In this document: piece after piece, positions 49,094 to 58,209 of the stretch
Layout of the letters: each line of letters starts with the position of its first letter
How positions within the stretch are numbered: position 1 is the first letter of the stretch
Assembly: GCA_028819475.1 (NCBI GenBank)
Contig: JAPPLJ010000042.1
Location: 1-63,469 of the forward strand
Reading direction: 5' to 3'
DNA from: Rhodospirillaceae bacterium
Lineage (GTDB): Bacteria; Pseudomonadota; Alphaproteobacteria; Bin65
Length of the DNA stretch: 63,469 nucleotides
Notes under the pieces: model-generated
Seen by the model: only the letters and a program-made list of their open reading frames with translations
Told to the model about the DNA's origin: nothing
Database searches by the model: none
Translations under genes and position numbers: made by a program

Positions 49094-50594
49094 GGTCGGC
49101 CTCCCTCAGACGGTCGTAGCGGTGGCAGCCGGCTACCGGCTGATGGCGGAGCTGCAAGCCCTCGGGCGTCGGGATGGATGGCACCGGCGCCGGCTGTCGA
49201 TGCCGGGCGAGGACGTTGAGCACGACGTCGGCGCTGCAGGCGCCACTGGCGAGCGCCTCGGCGCAGGCGGCTTCGACTGCTTCAAGCCCATCCTCCAGAA
49301 CCGCCGCGAGGATCCGGACGATCTGCCGATCGCCATCGTCATGGCCGGACAGTCGGGCTCGCAGCCGACCGAGGGCGTCGGGCAACGACCAGTCCTTGAA
49401 GGGCGCGCCGTTGCGCAACGCGCCGGGCTTGCGTGCCAGGATCGGCACGTAGTACCACGGATCGTAGCTGACCGTGCCGCGCGCGAAGCTCCGGGGGTGC
49501 TCGGCAACCGTCTCGCCATCCTGGCGGATGACGATCCGGTCCGCGTAGGCCCGCACGTCGACCGGCCGGCCAACGGCGCGGGCGGCGACGCTGTAGTGGT
49601 TGTTGTCGAAGCGCACCAGGCAAGTCTTCGAGAACGCCGTCTCAACCGCGTGGAAGCCGTCGAACGGGCCGCCATACCCCACCAGGAACGGCTTCTCCTC
49701 CTCGAACGCCTCCCACACCGTCTTGCCCGCGATCGATGGATGCGCGCGGCGCTTGGCGTCCCGGATGCAGGCGTCCATGAGCCACGCGTTCAGCTCCTCA
49801 TAGGAGCGGCCTCGCGGGCGCGGCACGAACAGGCGGCCACGGGCGTAACCCACCTGGTTCTCGACCTGGCCCTTCTCCCATGCCGCCCCAGGGGTGCAGG
49901 CCACAGGCTCCACCAGGTGATGGGAGCACATCTCCAGGAAGCGACGGTTGTAGGCGCGCTCCTTGCCGATGAACACCGCGCTCACCGCCGTCTTCATATT
50001 GTCGTAGATCCCCCGGCGGCACGATCCGCCGAAGAACCGGAACGCCCGCTCGTGCGCCTCGAAGACCATCTCCTGGCCTTCGCGCGGGAAGACCTGCACC
50101 AGCATCATGCGGCTATGGCAAAGGCGCATGTGAGCCGCCTTCACCCGGGTCGTCACGCCCGACAGAACCGCGTATTCGTGGCTCCAGTCGAACTGGTAGG
50201 CCTCGCCGGGGGCAAAGCTCAGCGGAACGAAAGCCTGCGAAGCCGGCAAGGCTCGGCGTTCGCTGCTCCAGACGCCGGCATAGCGACGAACGGCGTCATA
50301 ACCGCCGAAGTAACCCAGCGCCGCCAGCTCCTCATACATCCGCATCAGCGACAGGCGATCCCGGCGAGGCTTCTTCTCGTTCGCCTCCAGATAACCGTCC
50401 AGAACCTCGATCCACGGACCCAGCTTCGGCCGCGGCTGAACCTTCCGCCCGTAGCTGAACGACGTCTCCCCGCTCCGGACCGCCTTGCGAACCGTGTTCC
50501 GCGATACCTTCAGCTCCCGGACCAGCTTCTTGATCGGGACACCCTTGCCCAGATGCTCCCGACGGATACGCGCGATCGTCTCCACAACCAACAT
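49080..50594 (-). CDS. istA: IS21 transposase IstA
   Basis: The 504-residue protein has an N-terminal HTH ([20 protein letters not shown]) and a DDE domain: Asp in [10 protein letters not shown], Asp in [10 protein letters not shown] and Glu in [11 protein letters not shown]. Frame and length are normal, so the element is potentially active. Confidence 0.96.
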   Translation of the reverse strand: MLVVETIARIRREHLGKGVPIKKLVRELKVSRNTVRKAVRSGETSFSYGRKVQPRPKLGPWIEVLDGYLEANEKKPRRDRLSLMRMYEELAALGYFGGYDAVRRYAGVWSSERRALPASQAFVPLSFAPGEAYQFDWSHEYAVLSGVTTRVKAAHMRLCHSRMMLVQVFPREGQEMVFEAHERAFRFFGGSCRRGIYDNMKTAVSAVFIGKERAYNRRFLEMCSHHLVEPVACTPGAAWEKGQVENQVGYARGRLFVPRPRGRSYEELNAWLMDACIRDAKRRAHPSIAGKTVWEAFEEEKPFLVGYGGPFDGFHAVETAFSKTCLVRFDNNHYSVAARAVGRPVDVRAYADRIVIRQDGETVAEHPRSFARGTVSYDPWYYVPILARKPGALRNGAPFKDWSLPDALGRLRARLSGHDDGDRQIVRILAAVLEDGLEAVEAACAEALASGACSADVVLNVLARHRQPAPVPSIPTPEGLQLRHQPVAGCHRYDRLREADHGAS

Positions 50595-50724
50595 CTCCCC
50601 CCAACCCCTCCATCCAAAAAAGAGGCGGGTTCAAAGGACAACGATGTCGGGGGGTCAATTTTGGATGCCGATCACCCCCGAAAGGGGGTCAATATTCCAC
50701 GCCGAATTACAGCGGGAGAAAGAC

Positions 50725-51207
50725 ATGAAAACTCGGATATGCGTGCCCGCGGTCGCGTTGGCCGCGGCAATGCTGCTTGCTGTCTCTTGGTACACACCAG
50801 CTAGAGCAGAGGACAGAAAGGTAACGACCCTAGACCGGTTTCGCATGGGAGCATTTTGCACGCCGGTAACGCCCGTTGTCAGCGTCAATCACCGCAAAGT
50901 CCCTGAAGGATGGTCTCCGCCGAACAAACAAGATGTTTTGGATGCGGTTGTTAGAAAGCTCCGCTTGGCACGGCTGTATTCTCCCGACAGTCCCTTTACT
51001 CGCTTACGAATTCGAGTGAAGTGTCACAGCCATGCTCTTGCGGTCGGGGTCGCTCTCTACAAGGCACTGTCGGATGGCAAGTTGCTCCATAATGAGCGCG
51101 GCCAAGGCAAACAAGGCAAAAACTTCAACGTCGGATACACGGGCTGGGCTACGCCCACCCAGTATTTTCGGTTTGGGATTATGGCGGAGACTACTCGATG
51201 GCCATGA
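50725..51207 (+). CDS. Exported protein of unknown function next to IS21
   Basis: The 160-residue protein has a signal peptide (MKTRICVPAVALAAAMLLAVSWYTPARA) and a ribosome-binding site GGGAGAAAG that begins right after the IS21 end at 50711. Thus the native promoter has been displaced. Mature part: AFCTPVTPVVSVNHRKVPEG and RLRIRVKCHSHALAVGVALY, beta-rich with two Cys. GC is low. No family recognised. Confidence 0.65.
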   Translation: MKTRICVPAVALAAAMLLAVSWYTPARAEDRKVTTLDRFRMGAFCTPVTPVVSVNHRKVPEGWSPPNKQDVLDAVVRKLRLARLYSPDSPFTRLRIRVKCHSHALAVGVALYKALSDGKLLHNERGQGKQGKNFNVGYTGWATPTQYFRFGIMAETTRWP

Positions 51208-51280
51208 GAATCGTTGAACTATCTGTGGAAAGCTTTATCGAAGAATACCTACGCGTGAACGACGACGCGTGTCAGCTTAA

Positions 51281-51733
51281 ATGACCAGCGGCCTCAGCTA
51301 CAAGGACGCGCGGGTTCTCCGGGCGCTCGCCAAGGCGTACCGCTCCCAGGCCAAGATCGAGTCGGACCCGGAGGAAATGCGCGCGCTGATCCGGCTCGCG
51401 GAGAAGGCGAAGCGCAGGGCGAAGGAACTGGAGAAGTCCGACCCGGCGCCGCACGATCCGGCAATCGACTTTGCGCTGCTCAGCGCCATGAACGACCGGT
51501 TACGTGGCCAGGCAGAGGCAGCGGACACCATGCTCCACATCTTCATTGAATGTGTCGGCAGCGATTTTCTCGCGATTGATCGCCTCACCGACGATCTGAT
51601 GTGGGCGCGCGATAATGCGAAGGTGTCGGAGTGGAGTTTGCCCAACAAGACCGCGGTCAAAGGCTATTCCGACAAGCTGAACGAGCTGGTTTCCCGGATC
51701 CTTACCGACCCAGACGAAGAGTCAGACATATGA
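51281..51733 (+). CDS. Helical protein of unknown function
   Basis: The 150-residue protein is rich in charged helices (ALAKAYRSQAKIESDPEEMR, LIRLAEKAKRRAKELEKSD) and lacks a signal peptide. No ribosome-binding site is obvious. Its stop overlaps an ATG of a following frame that is cut short. No family recognised; possibly part of a longer operon destroyed by rearrangement. Confidence 0.5.
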   Translation: MTSGLSYKDARVLRALAKAYRSQAKIESDPEEMRALIRLAEKAKRRAKELEKSDPAPHDPAIDFALLSAMNDRLRGQAEAADTMLHIFIECVGSDFLAIDRLTDDLMWARDNAKVSEWSLPNKTAVKGYSDKLNELVSRILTDPDEESDI

Positions 51734-51779
51734 AACCGGGAACGATATTGGCGGTCGCGGCGCTCCTTGCCGTGGCCGT
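51730..51779 (+). pseudogene. 5' stub of a membrane or exported protein gene
   Basis: An ATG overlapping the previous stop (ATGA) starts MKPGTILAVAALLAVA, a hydrophobic leader. From about 51780 the DNA is the antisense of a kamA fragment, so the rest of the gene is missing; the read-through frame ends at 51819. Confidence 0.5.
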
Positions 51780-52076
51780 ATACCGCTTCGCGCCCGTGTC
51801 CCGCTCCACGAACATGTAATAGGGGATGATGCCGAGGCGGACCTGCTCGCGCCACAAGCGCGCCCAGATGTCGGGATCGTTGTTGATATGGGCGAGCAAG
51901 GGCGCCTGGCCGCGGATGACCGCGCCGGTATCGCGGATCCGGCGGATCGCTTCGCGCACCACGTTGGTCTGCAACTCCTGCCAGTGGTTGAAATGCGCCA
52001 TGATCGCGACATGGCGGCCCGACTGCACGACATCCTCGAGCAGGCGCAGCATGTCGTCGGCATCCTCGTCGCGCCG
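51780..52076 (-). pseudogene. Fragment of lysine 2,3-aminomutase (KamA family)
   Basis: The minus strand encodes SGRHVAIMAHFNHWQELQTN, VVREAIRRIRDTGAVIRGQA, PLLAHINNDPDIWARLWREQ and VRLGIIPYYMFVERDTGAKR. This is the C-terminal half of the radical-SAM barrel of KamA proteins; the cysteine motif and both termini are missing. It ends abruptly on both sides, so it is a rearranged fragment. Confidence 0.85.
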
Positions 52077-52382
52077 GCTGCTGCTGTATGAGCATTGTTT
52101 CCGATGCAACCTCCGCGCCTTGCTCCGGCAGCGCGAGACGGGTGAACACCGACGCTTGTCTCGTCGCGGCTGCCTCCGGTTGTACGGTCGCAGATACGCT
52201 CACGCCTTGAGAATACCGATTTCAGTGTATTTACTCCTGCCCAAGATCTGGCGGTGACTTGGGATGGGGACAGTCGCGGTGAAGACGCGCGAAGCGCCTC
52301 ATCCTCTCCACAATGCCGACGCTGAATCGCCCAAAAGAGATGGAATGTTCGCGGCATCCTCCACCCTGAAAGCGAGCGACAC

Positions 52383-53102
52383 ATGACGATTCCCGGATTG
52401 CGCACCGCGGCCCTCCTGTCCGCCCTGCTCCTGGCGCCGTTCTGGATCGGCGCGACTGCAAACGCCGAAGAACTGCCGTCGATCACCGTCAACGGCGCGG
52501 GAACGGTTGAAGCGCGGCCCGACATGGCGATGGTTTCGACCGGCGCCGTCAGCCAGTCGGAGCAGGTCTCCGCGGCGCTGGCGCAAACCAGCGAAAAGGT
52601 CGCGAAGATTCTTGCCCTGGCCAAGGCCCTGGGCGTCGCGGAATCGGACGTTCGGACCGAGGATGTATCCGTTCATCCGGTTTACGAGGACACGCGCGGC
52701 GCTTCCAGGCTGCCCGCGATCGTCGGCTACAGGGCCTCCAACTCGGTAACGATCCGGGTGCGGAAGCTGGACCGGCTGGGCGACCTTCTCGACCGGCTTT
52801 CGGCCGCCGACGCCGACAGGATCGGCAGCCTTCGTTTCGGGGTGAGCGATCCGGAAAAGCTGCTGCGCCAGGCGCGCCGCCGCGCGGTCGCCGACGCCCG
52901 AGCCAGGGCGGCGCTTTACGCAGAGGCGGCTGGCGTCGCGCTCGGCCGGGTCGTTCATATCGCCGAAACCGGGATGAGCCTGCCGGTCCGGGACCGGAGA
53001 TATCTGGGCCGGAAAGAGAAGGCGGCGGTCCCCGTGGCGCCCGGCTCGCTGGAATTCGGGGCATCTGTAACGATACGCTTTGCCATCGGCAGGAGCGGCT
53101 GA
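52383..53102 (+). CDS. SIMPL (DUF541) domain exported protein
   Basis: The 239-residue protein has a signal peptide (cleavage after GATANA) and the SIMPL pattern ITVNGAGTVEARPDMAMVST, YRASNSVTIRVRKLDRLGDLL and ARRRAVADARARAALYAEAAG with GRVVHIAETG. Members such as E. coli YggE lower oxidative damage, but the mechanism is unclear. It is the first intact core-like gene after the island debris. Confidence 0.9.
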   Translation: MTIPGLRTAALLSALLLAPFWIGATANAEELPSITVNGAGTVEARPDMAMVSTGAVSQSEQVSAALAQTSEKVAKILALAKALGVAESDVRTEDVSVHPVYEDTRGASRLPAIVGYRASNSVTIRVRKLDRLGDLLDRLSAADADRIGSLRFGVSDPEKLLRQARRRAVADARARAALYAEAAGVALGRVVHIAETGMSLPVRDRRYLGRKEKAAVPVAPGSLEFGASVTIRFAIGRSG

Positions 53103-53199
53103 GCCCCGGCTGCCGCTGAATTCGGCGGATCGCATGGGCCGACCCGCCGAAACGCGTCGAACCGCCGGGCCGAGCGGATGTTCGTGAAGAGGTCGTGAA

Positions 53200-53862
53200 T
53201 TGGCCGATCGAAGACAATGCGCTTCTGTTGCCGCGGCCATTATCGGGCTGGCGTTTCTCCTGTCCGCCTGCGCGGCCCTTGCTCCGGACAACGAACATGC
53301 GGCGGTTCCGGTCCTCGTCGTGGGTAACGAAGCGGCCATCAACCCGAATCTCGTCGTGCGCGACTCGCCGTTGTTCCGCGAGACCGTCTTCGCCAATTTC
53401 GAATCGGTCCTGGCGAAACACGGCTTCCGTGCAGTCGGCGAGGAAGCGTTCCGGGGCAGGTTCGACCTGAACCGCGGCGGGGCAGGCCCCTGGGGCCGGT
53501 GGCTGGACGCGGACTTCGTCGCCGGGGCGAAGCGCCTCTCCGCCGACGGTTCCGGCGCCTGTTTTCCCTTCCTGGTCACCGCCAGGGTCTATGTCCGGAT
53601 CTGGCACAACCGGCCGCAATACCTCAATGTCGAGCCGTGGGTCCGGATATACGACACCGGTTCGGGCGAGCGGATCGGCGAGGCCGCCGACAATGCCGAA
53701 GTTCCTCTCCCGTCCTATTGTCCGCCGGGTGTGTGTCTCAAGACCATGTACCGGGCTTCGGCGGCAGGCATCTTCCGGCCCCTCGGCGAAGCGGTGGCGC
53801 GGAAACTCGTGGCGTACCGGGAGCGCGACCGGTTCGGGAAGCCGGCGCGCCGCTGCGGGTAG
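53200..53862 (+). CDS. Lipoprotein of unknown function
   Basis: The 220-residue protein begins with TTG, has a hydrophobic leader and a lipobox LLSAC (Cys about 24). The mature part has aromatic-rich strands (RVYVRIWHNRPQYLNVEPWV) and two Cys in SYCPPGVCLKTMY that may pair. GC and codon use are like core genes. No family recognised. Confidence 0.65.
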   Translation: MADRRQCASVAAAIIGLAFLLSACAALAPDNEHAAVPVLVVGNEAAINPNLVVRDSPLFRETVFANFESVLAKHGFRAVGEEAFRGRFDLNRGGAGPWGRWLDADFVAGAKRLSADGSGACFPFLVTARVYVRIWHNRPQYLNVEPWVRIYDTGSGERIGEAADNAEVPLPSYCPPGVCLKTMYRASAAGIFRPLGEAVARKLVAYRERDRFGKPARRCG

Positions 53863-53913
53863 CCCGGCGGTCGTCGACGCGTCGCCATCGGTCGGGGAGC
53901 AAGCGAGGTCAAG

Positions 53914-55020
53914 ATGATACGATTCCCGACAGCTTCCGTCCGTGTCGCGGGATGGTGCGGCAGCGCCGTGCGGCGCATCGGGCGCCGGGCGCTCGGCGGC
54001 ATGGTCGTCGCCGTCCTGCTGGCTGCCGCTCCGCCGGGCGCCTTGCAGGCCGGCGAAGCCGAGGCGCCCTGTTCGGGCTGGGGACATCCCGACTTCTGGC
54101 ACCTGACGGCCCCGTCCGAGGTCCGGCGCTGCCTCGCCGCGGGCGGGGACGTCAATTTCCGGGGCAAATGGGGCGCGACCGGGTTGCATTTCGCGGCCGG
54201 GCGGCATCCGGCGCTGACGGTGAAGATCCTGCTCGCGGCCGGGGCCGACATAAGCGCGCAGGACGAAGACGGCGGCACCCCCCTGCACTGGGCGGCGACG
54301 AACCCGGATACCGCGCCCGCAAGGCTGCTGTTCGCGGCCGGAGCGGCGGTCGGAGCGCAGGACGAGGACGGCGACACCCCCCTGCACTCGGCGGCAATCT
54401 CGGATGCGGCCGATACCGCGGCCGTGCTGCTGGCCGCCGGTGCGGACATCGAGGCAAGAAACCGGCGCGGCATGACCCCGTTGCACCGCGCCGCAGAGTT
54501 TGCCGGCGCCTCGGCAGTGCGGTTTCTCATCGCCGCCGGAGCGAGACCCGATGCGCGGGACCGTCGCGGAGAGACACCGCTGCATGCGTTGGCGCGGGGC
54601 ACGGATGGGACACGCTGGGACGCTGCCTACCTCGAAAGGATCGTGGATCTGCTGCTCTCTGCCGGGGTGCAGGTCGAGGCGCGGGACGGCGGCGGCCGGA
54701 CGCCGCTTCACGTCGCGGCGGCATCGGACAATGCGATGGTGGCGAAGGCCCTGATCGACGCCGGAGCGCAGGTCGAGGCGCGGGACAAGCGCCGCGGCAC
54801 CCCGCTCCACGCCGCCGCACGGGTGGCGGACCTGGACTGGGCCGTCTATGACCATCTGTACCGCGCGCGATCGGTAAAGGTCCTGCTTGCGGCGGGCGCG
54901 ACGACCGACGCGAGGGACCGGGACGGCCGGACTCCGCTCCAGGCGGCGCGGGCGTCGGGCAACGCGATCGTGGAAAAGGCCCTGCTCGACGCACTGGCGG
55001 GGACCGGCGCGCGGGAGTGA
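53914..55020 (+). CDS. Exported ankyrin-repeat protein
   Basis: The 368-residue protein has a hydrophobic leader (about residues 25-50) followed by CSGWGHPDFWHLTAPSEVRR, then about eight ankyrin repeats of the form DEDGGTPLHWAATNPDTAPA and RDRRGETPLHALARG. The cap FWHLTAPSEVRRCL matches the FW...ADVxRCL caps of the ankyrin protein cut by IS21, so both belong to one family. It probably acts in the periplasm or outside the cell as a protein-binding scaffold. Target unknown. Confidence 0.88.
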   Translation: MIRFPTASVRVAGWCGSAVRRIGRRALGGMVVAVLLAAAPPGALQAGEAEAPCSGWGHPDFWHLTAPSEVRRCLAAGGDVNFRGKWGATGLHFAAGRHPALTVKILLAAGADISAQDEDGGTPLHWAATNPDTAPARLLFAAGAAVGAQDEDGDTPLHSAAISDAADTAAVLLAAGADIEARNRRGMTPLHRAAEFAGASAVRFLIAAGARPDARDRRGETPLHALARGTDGTRWDAAYLERIVDLLLSAGVQVEARDGGGRTPLHVAAASDNAMVAKALIDAGAQVEARDKRRGTPLHAAARVADLDWAVYDHLYRARSVKVLLAAGATTDARDRDGRTPLQAARASGNAIVEKALLDALAGTGARE

Positions 55021-55162
55021 GGGATCTGCGTCCGGCGCCGGCCGGGCATCGGACGGCAATGCGGCATCTGCGGTCCTGGCTACCGCTCATCGCGGCCGAT
55101 GTCCCCCGGACTCGATTTCGCAATCCGATCGGCGGGACGTGCGCAAGAAGGGTGACGATCCG

Positions 55163-55384
55163 ATGGAAGACACTGCGAAGGATTTTCTGACCAGGCTCGA
55201 GGACCTCAAGGAGACCTACATTGCGCTGGGGCTGTTTGCGGGATGGGGCCTGTCGTCTACATTCTTTTTTCTGCAATTGTGGTTCCGCAAATCATGCAGG
55301 AACCAGCGGCTGCGCATGGCGGGGCAAGTCGGACTCGTGGCACTCTTCGGCGCGTTGAACTTTCTGGTCATCGAATGGGCCTGA
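55163..55384 (+). CDS. Small membrane protein
   Basis: The 73-residue frame has two probable transmembrane helices (YIALGLFAGWGLSSTFFFLQ; GLVALFGALNFLVIEWA) separated by a basic loop, and a weak ribosome-binding site (GAAGGGTG). It is 140 bases after the ankyrin gene. No family recognised. Confidence 0.5.
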   Translation: MEDTAKDFLTRLEDLKETYIALGLFAGWGLSSTFFFLQLWFRKSCRNQRLRMAGQVGLVALFGALNFLVIEWA

Positions 55385-56047
55385 ACCGGTGATTGTTTTC
55401 GGGAGGTGTGCGATAGTTCCGATATTCGTTCTTGACCCCTGGCGCTTCTTGCTCAGCGGGCGTCGTCGCTCGGCAGGAACGACCGACGCCCTGAAGCCGG
55501 GATGACAGGGGCTGTGGACAACCAGGACGCTGCCCTCGCAATTGACGACATAGCGTAATTCGCTCGGATGCTGCTCGCAATCGGCCGGATCGGGTTACTG
55601 TACGGACCCTCTGTGTCCATTTTCCGGCAAATGGCATGGCGCACCGGTCGTTCCATGCGGACGCGCTGTGCCGGCTGGCGCGTATGGCGCGAGTGTGCGT
55701 TCTTCAGTTCCGGGCACTTGCTGGCCTGGTCGATTATTGCGCAGGGGCTACTCCGAAGCTGGTGAATCGGAGGTGGTGCGGTGCAAGTGGTCGTCGTCGA
55801 GTCCGCTACGGCCCTTCGGGTGAACTGCTCGGGCTCCTGCGCGTCGTTGGTCACGAGCTCCGCGTTGTCGCGCGCGCGATTTCTCGACATAAAACGCCTT
55901 GGCCGTGGTCAGCTGGGGGTGATGGACGGCCAGGGGGAAGGGTTAGCCTGGGTTGAGCGGGCCGTCCGACCGATCCGTCGAACACGATGTGGCCGCGTGC
56001 GGGCTCGCCCGTCTGCACCGGGTGACCGGCTTCTCCGGAAGAAGCGT
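55385..56047. other. Gene-free stretch with a short IS66 tnpA relic
   Basis: No intact gene is supported in about 660 bases. At 55640-55690 the DNA (ending GGACGCGCTGTGCCGG) matches the 3' end of the IS66 tnpA at 43460-43505 at most positions and encodes HADALCRLARMA, compared with [12 protein letters not shown]. It is the relic of another IS66 copy. Confidence 0.45.
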
Positions 56048-56296
56048 TCAGGGCCACCAGAACGCGAATACGAACCCGCCGCTCAGCAACGCCTGGATGG
56101 ACGTCGGCAACAGGATGCGCGGTCTGTGGCGGTACCATCGCCACACAAACCACGGCAGGCAGGCCGCCACGACGTGGAACAACATGGTGGCGACCGAAAG
56201 CGAGAGATATTCGTCCGGCAAGCTCCATGAAATGGGCCCCGCTGCAATGTGCGCGAGCATCAGGTTCGCGAGAAGAATGGTCATGCCCCTGTGCAT
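56048..56296 (-). CDS. Small membrane protein
   Basis: An 82-residue frame with two or three hydrophobic helices (ILLANLMLAHIAAGPISW, LSVATMLFHVVAACLPWFVW, IQALLSGGFVFAFWW). The ATG at 56296 has GGAGG 14 bases before it; a TTG at 56338 would add 14 residues. It looks like a four-helix or DUF-type inner-membrane protein, but I cannot name a family. Confidence 0.45.
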   Translation of the reverse strand: MHRGMTILLANLMLAHIAAGPISWSLPDEYLSLSVATMLFHVVAACLPWFVWRWYRHRPRILLPTSIQALLSGGFVFAFWWP

Positions 56297-56929
56297 GGCG
56301 CGTTCCCGAACCTCCGGAGAGTACTCGTTAATATCCAATCCTACGTCACGGCCGCAGCGGTCAATCTCAAGCGGCTCGCCGCCGACCTTCGTGCCATCTT
56401 GTGGAGAGGTCCGCAACCGGTTCGCCTCACTCCGCGCGACCCGGGTCGCGTCCGTCCGCCTTCGTGAGACCGGCCGCCTGGGCCAACCGGATGGCGCGCA
56501 TCGTCCGGGCGCTATCGACGAAGAAGAAATACCGGGCTCCCGCAGCCGCCTGACACGGCGAACAGCGGGTAGCTGTCGGGACGCGGGCAGGTCTGTGGAA
56601 AGGCATGGGCAAACGGTCAATCGAGACGGGATCGGGAAATCCAGTTTCCGGATGCAGTGCCTTCGAGTTCGCGCAAGCGATATGGACCCAGTGCACGCAT
56701 CTCCGTACAGGCCCGCGGCGGGTGACGTGCCGCAATGAGAGGCCGGACACACGACAGAACCTGACCACATGCACCCAGCCAACCTCGAAAGTACTTGCGT
56801 CAAACGGGGCGTCCGCACATTTGGTATATGCTGGCGCAAGCGACCGTCGTTCTCGGTTGGAATGTCGATTTCGATTGACGCCCGCTGCAACAGACCGCCG
56901 GGCGATACGGGCTGGATACGCCGGTCGTT
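56297..56929. other. Gene-poor stretch
   Basis: About 630 bases without a supported gene. Frames on both strands overlap and have no recognisable domain. Confidence 0.4.
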
Positions 56930-57109
56930 GTGACCGCTGATCTCCTGCAATGGTATCGCGATTTGCGACCGGGGGAACCAGCCCGGTTGATAGACGCACT
57001 CAACAACGTAGGCGTCGATGGCATTGCCGAGCTGCACCGGGCCGAAGCGGACTGCCGAGTCGTTCAGGCGCTAATGCATCGACTGCTCGAAAAACCATCA
57101 CGACCTTAG
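56930..57109 (+). CDS. Possible small protein or gene remnant
   Basis: The frame opening after a TGA at about 56875 and starting at GTG 56930 encodes TADLLQWYRDLRPGEPARLI and GVDGIAELHRAEADCRVVQA, helical and with normal codon use for the region. No ribosome-binding site is clear. It may be the 3' end of a longer gene. Unknown function. Confidence 0.3.
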   Translation: MTADLLQWYRDLRPGEPARLIDALNNVGVDGIAELHRAEADCRVVQALMHRLLEKPSRP

Positions 57110-57135
57110 TCTAGGACGTTCCAAATTCTTGTAGG

Positions 57136-57167
57136 GTTTCAATCCACGCCCCCGCGCGGGGGACGTG
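57136..57167 (+). repeat. Single CRISPR-like repeat (type I-C resemblance), no array
   Basis: GTTTCAATCCACGCCCCCGC followed by GCGGGGGACGTG has the 5' GTTTCAATCCACGC and internal palindrome of type I-C repeats. The expected next repeats about 66 bases away on either side are absent. A second GTTTCAATCC...GACGTG occurs at 57334 with a changed, shorter middle. No cas gene is in the window. Confidence 0.4.
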
Positions 57168-57927
57168 GTAGACGCATGATGTGTCTATCCCGCCATAGCG
57201 CGGCCCCATCAACCAACTCGGCGAGGCGTCAGCCCTTTCCCGTGAGCACTGCTACAGTTTGATCGGCAGACCTGCCGTCGCCCGAAGCGGAACGCGGAAC
57301 TGACGGCAGTGTTCCTGCGGGGCGTCGGCGTCGGTTTCAATCCTGCGGTCTTGCGACGTGCCTTGGAGGACTTCGGGGAATTCGCCATTCTTTGCGCTTG
57401 CGAAGGATATCGCCCGGCGCGATAGTCGCGCAATTCGTGAAGCGCCGTTCCGGGCGAGGTTCATGGAGGACGTAGTCGAGGGAGGGCGACTGAGCCGGCA
57501 GATATCGCCCGACTTTCTGTCCCGCCCGCCGCGAGTCCTGAAGGACGATGCCGATAATATCGCGCCATTTTCGGTACTTGTTAGAATCTGATTGTGAATT
57601 TGCCGCGGCGACAGGACTTTCCTCTCTATCGAAGACAGCATTTCGGCCCACGAGACCGGTTTGGGCAAACCCGTCTTCGGCGCGAGTCTGTCCTAAGTGC
57701 GGTTTCGGGGTCGGCCCAATTGCGACAGAGCCTGGCTCCGTCGGCTCCGGCTTGCCCGAGGCGCTCCTGCAGCCCCCGAGATGCGGCAATTGCGGCGCTC
57801 ATTTCGGAGCGTCCCGTGCGGCCCGTTCCGGGGCGGAGGGTGGTCTGAGGCTGTCCCGCACCGATCGAGAAAACCCTACCACGGCCCAGAGCCGCGTACC
57901 GTTGAGCGACCATTTGGGTGGTTCGTG
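57168..57927. other. Gene-poor stretch
   Basis: About 760 bases with several overlapping frames on both strands and no recognisable domain. The most coding-like frame (plus strand, ending near 57591, FFALAKDIARRDSRAIREAP) lacks start and ribosome-binding signals. It is probably decayed coding DNA. Confidence 0.4.
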
Positions 57928-58209
57928 ATGAGGTGGGTCGAGATCGCGCTGGTTTCGGTTTTCGTCGTGGGCTATGTCCTCGGCGCATTCCTGTCGGGCC
58001 GGAGCCTGAAGCTCCGGTTGCTTGTCCTCTCGGGACAGGTCGTCCTGCTCCTCGCATCGTTGTACTGGACATTGGAGGCGACCGAGATCGTGCTGGGCTC
58101 GGCCTTCGTCGTGGGCTATGTCCTCGGCGCATTCCTGTGGGGCAGGCTAGAGATCCAGTTGGTTGTTCTCTGCGCGCTTTTCGTCTTGCTCGCTCTGTGG
58201 CTCTACTAA
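57928..58209 (+). CDS. Small membrane protein with internally duplicated module
   Basis: The 93-residue protein consists of two copies of a two-helix unit: VFVVGYVLGAFLSGRSLKLR with RLLVLSGQVVLLLASLYW, and AFVVGYVLGAFLWGRLEIQ with LVVLCALFVLLALWLY. A 34-nt stretch (57961-57994 and 58105-58138) is identical in both, 144 bases apart and in phase, so the duplication is recent or kept by conversion. The glycine-rich VGYVLGAFL resembles LapA-type membrane helices. Function unknown. Confidence 0.6.
   Translation: MRWVEIALVSVFVVGYVLGAFLSGRSLKLRLLVLSGQVVLLLASLYWTLEATEIVLGSAFVVGYVLGAFLWGRLEIQLVVLCALFVLLALWLY

Larger units (their letters stand above)
48176..50711. mobile_element. Complete IS21-family insertion sequence
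   Basis: The element is 2536 bp. Its ends are TGTCAATCGGCGTTCAAAGT (left) and, read inward, TGTAATTCGGCGTGGAATAT (right), both followed by TTGACCCC-type sequence, and each end has a second internal copy of the ATCGGCRT...TTGACCCC repeat, as is typical for IS21. istA and istB are intact. No target-site duplication is visible (left flank CTGCTT, right flank GCGGGA), implying a later deletion next to it. Confidence 0.9.

Noticed and set aside
36716..52382. A copy of the tRNA-Lys 3' end marking the right end of the island
   Set aside because: No match to the CCCCGATCGCCCTCCA end was found by eye in the window; the GAGTCGAAA repeats at 44387 are not related to it.
57136..57343. CRISPR array
   Set aside because: Only one good repeat is seen; the positions 66 and 132 bases further on carry no repeat, and no cas gene is present.
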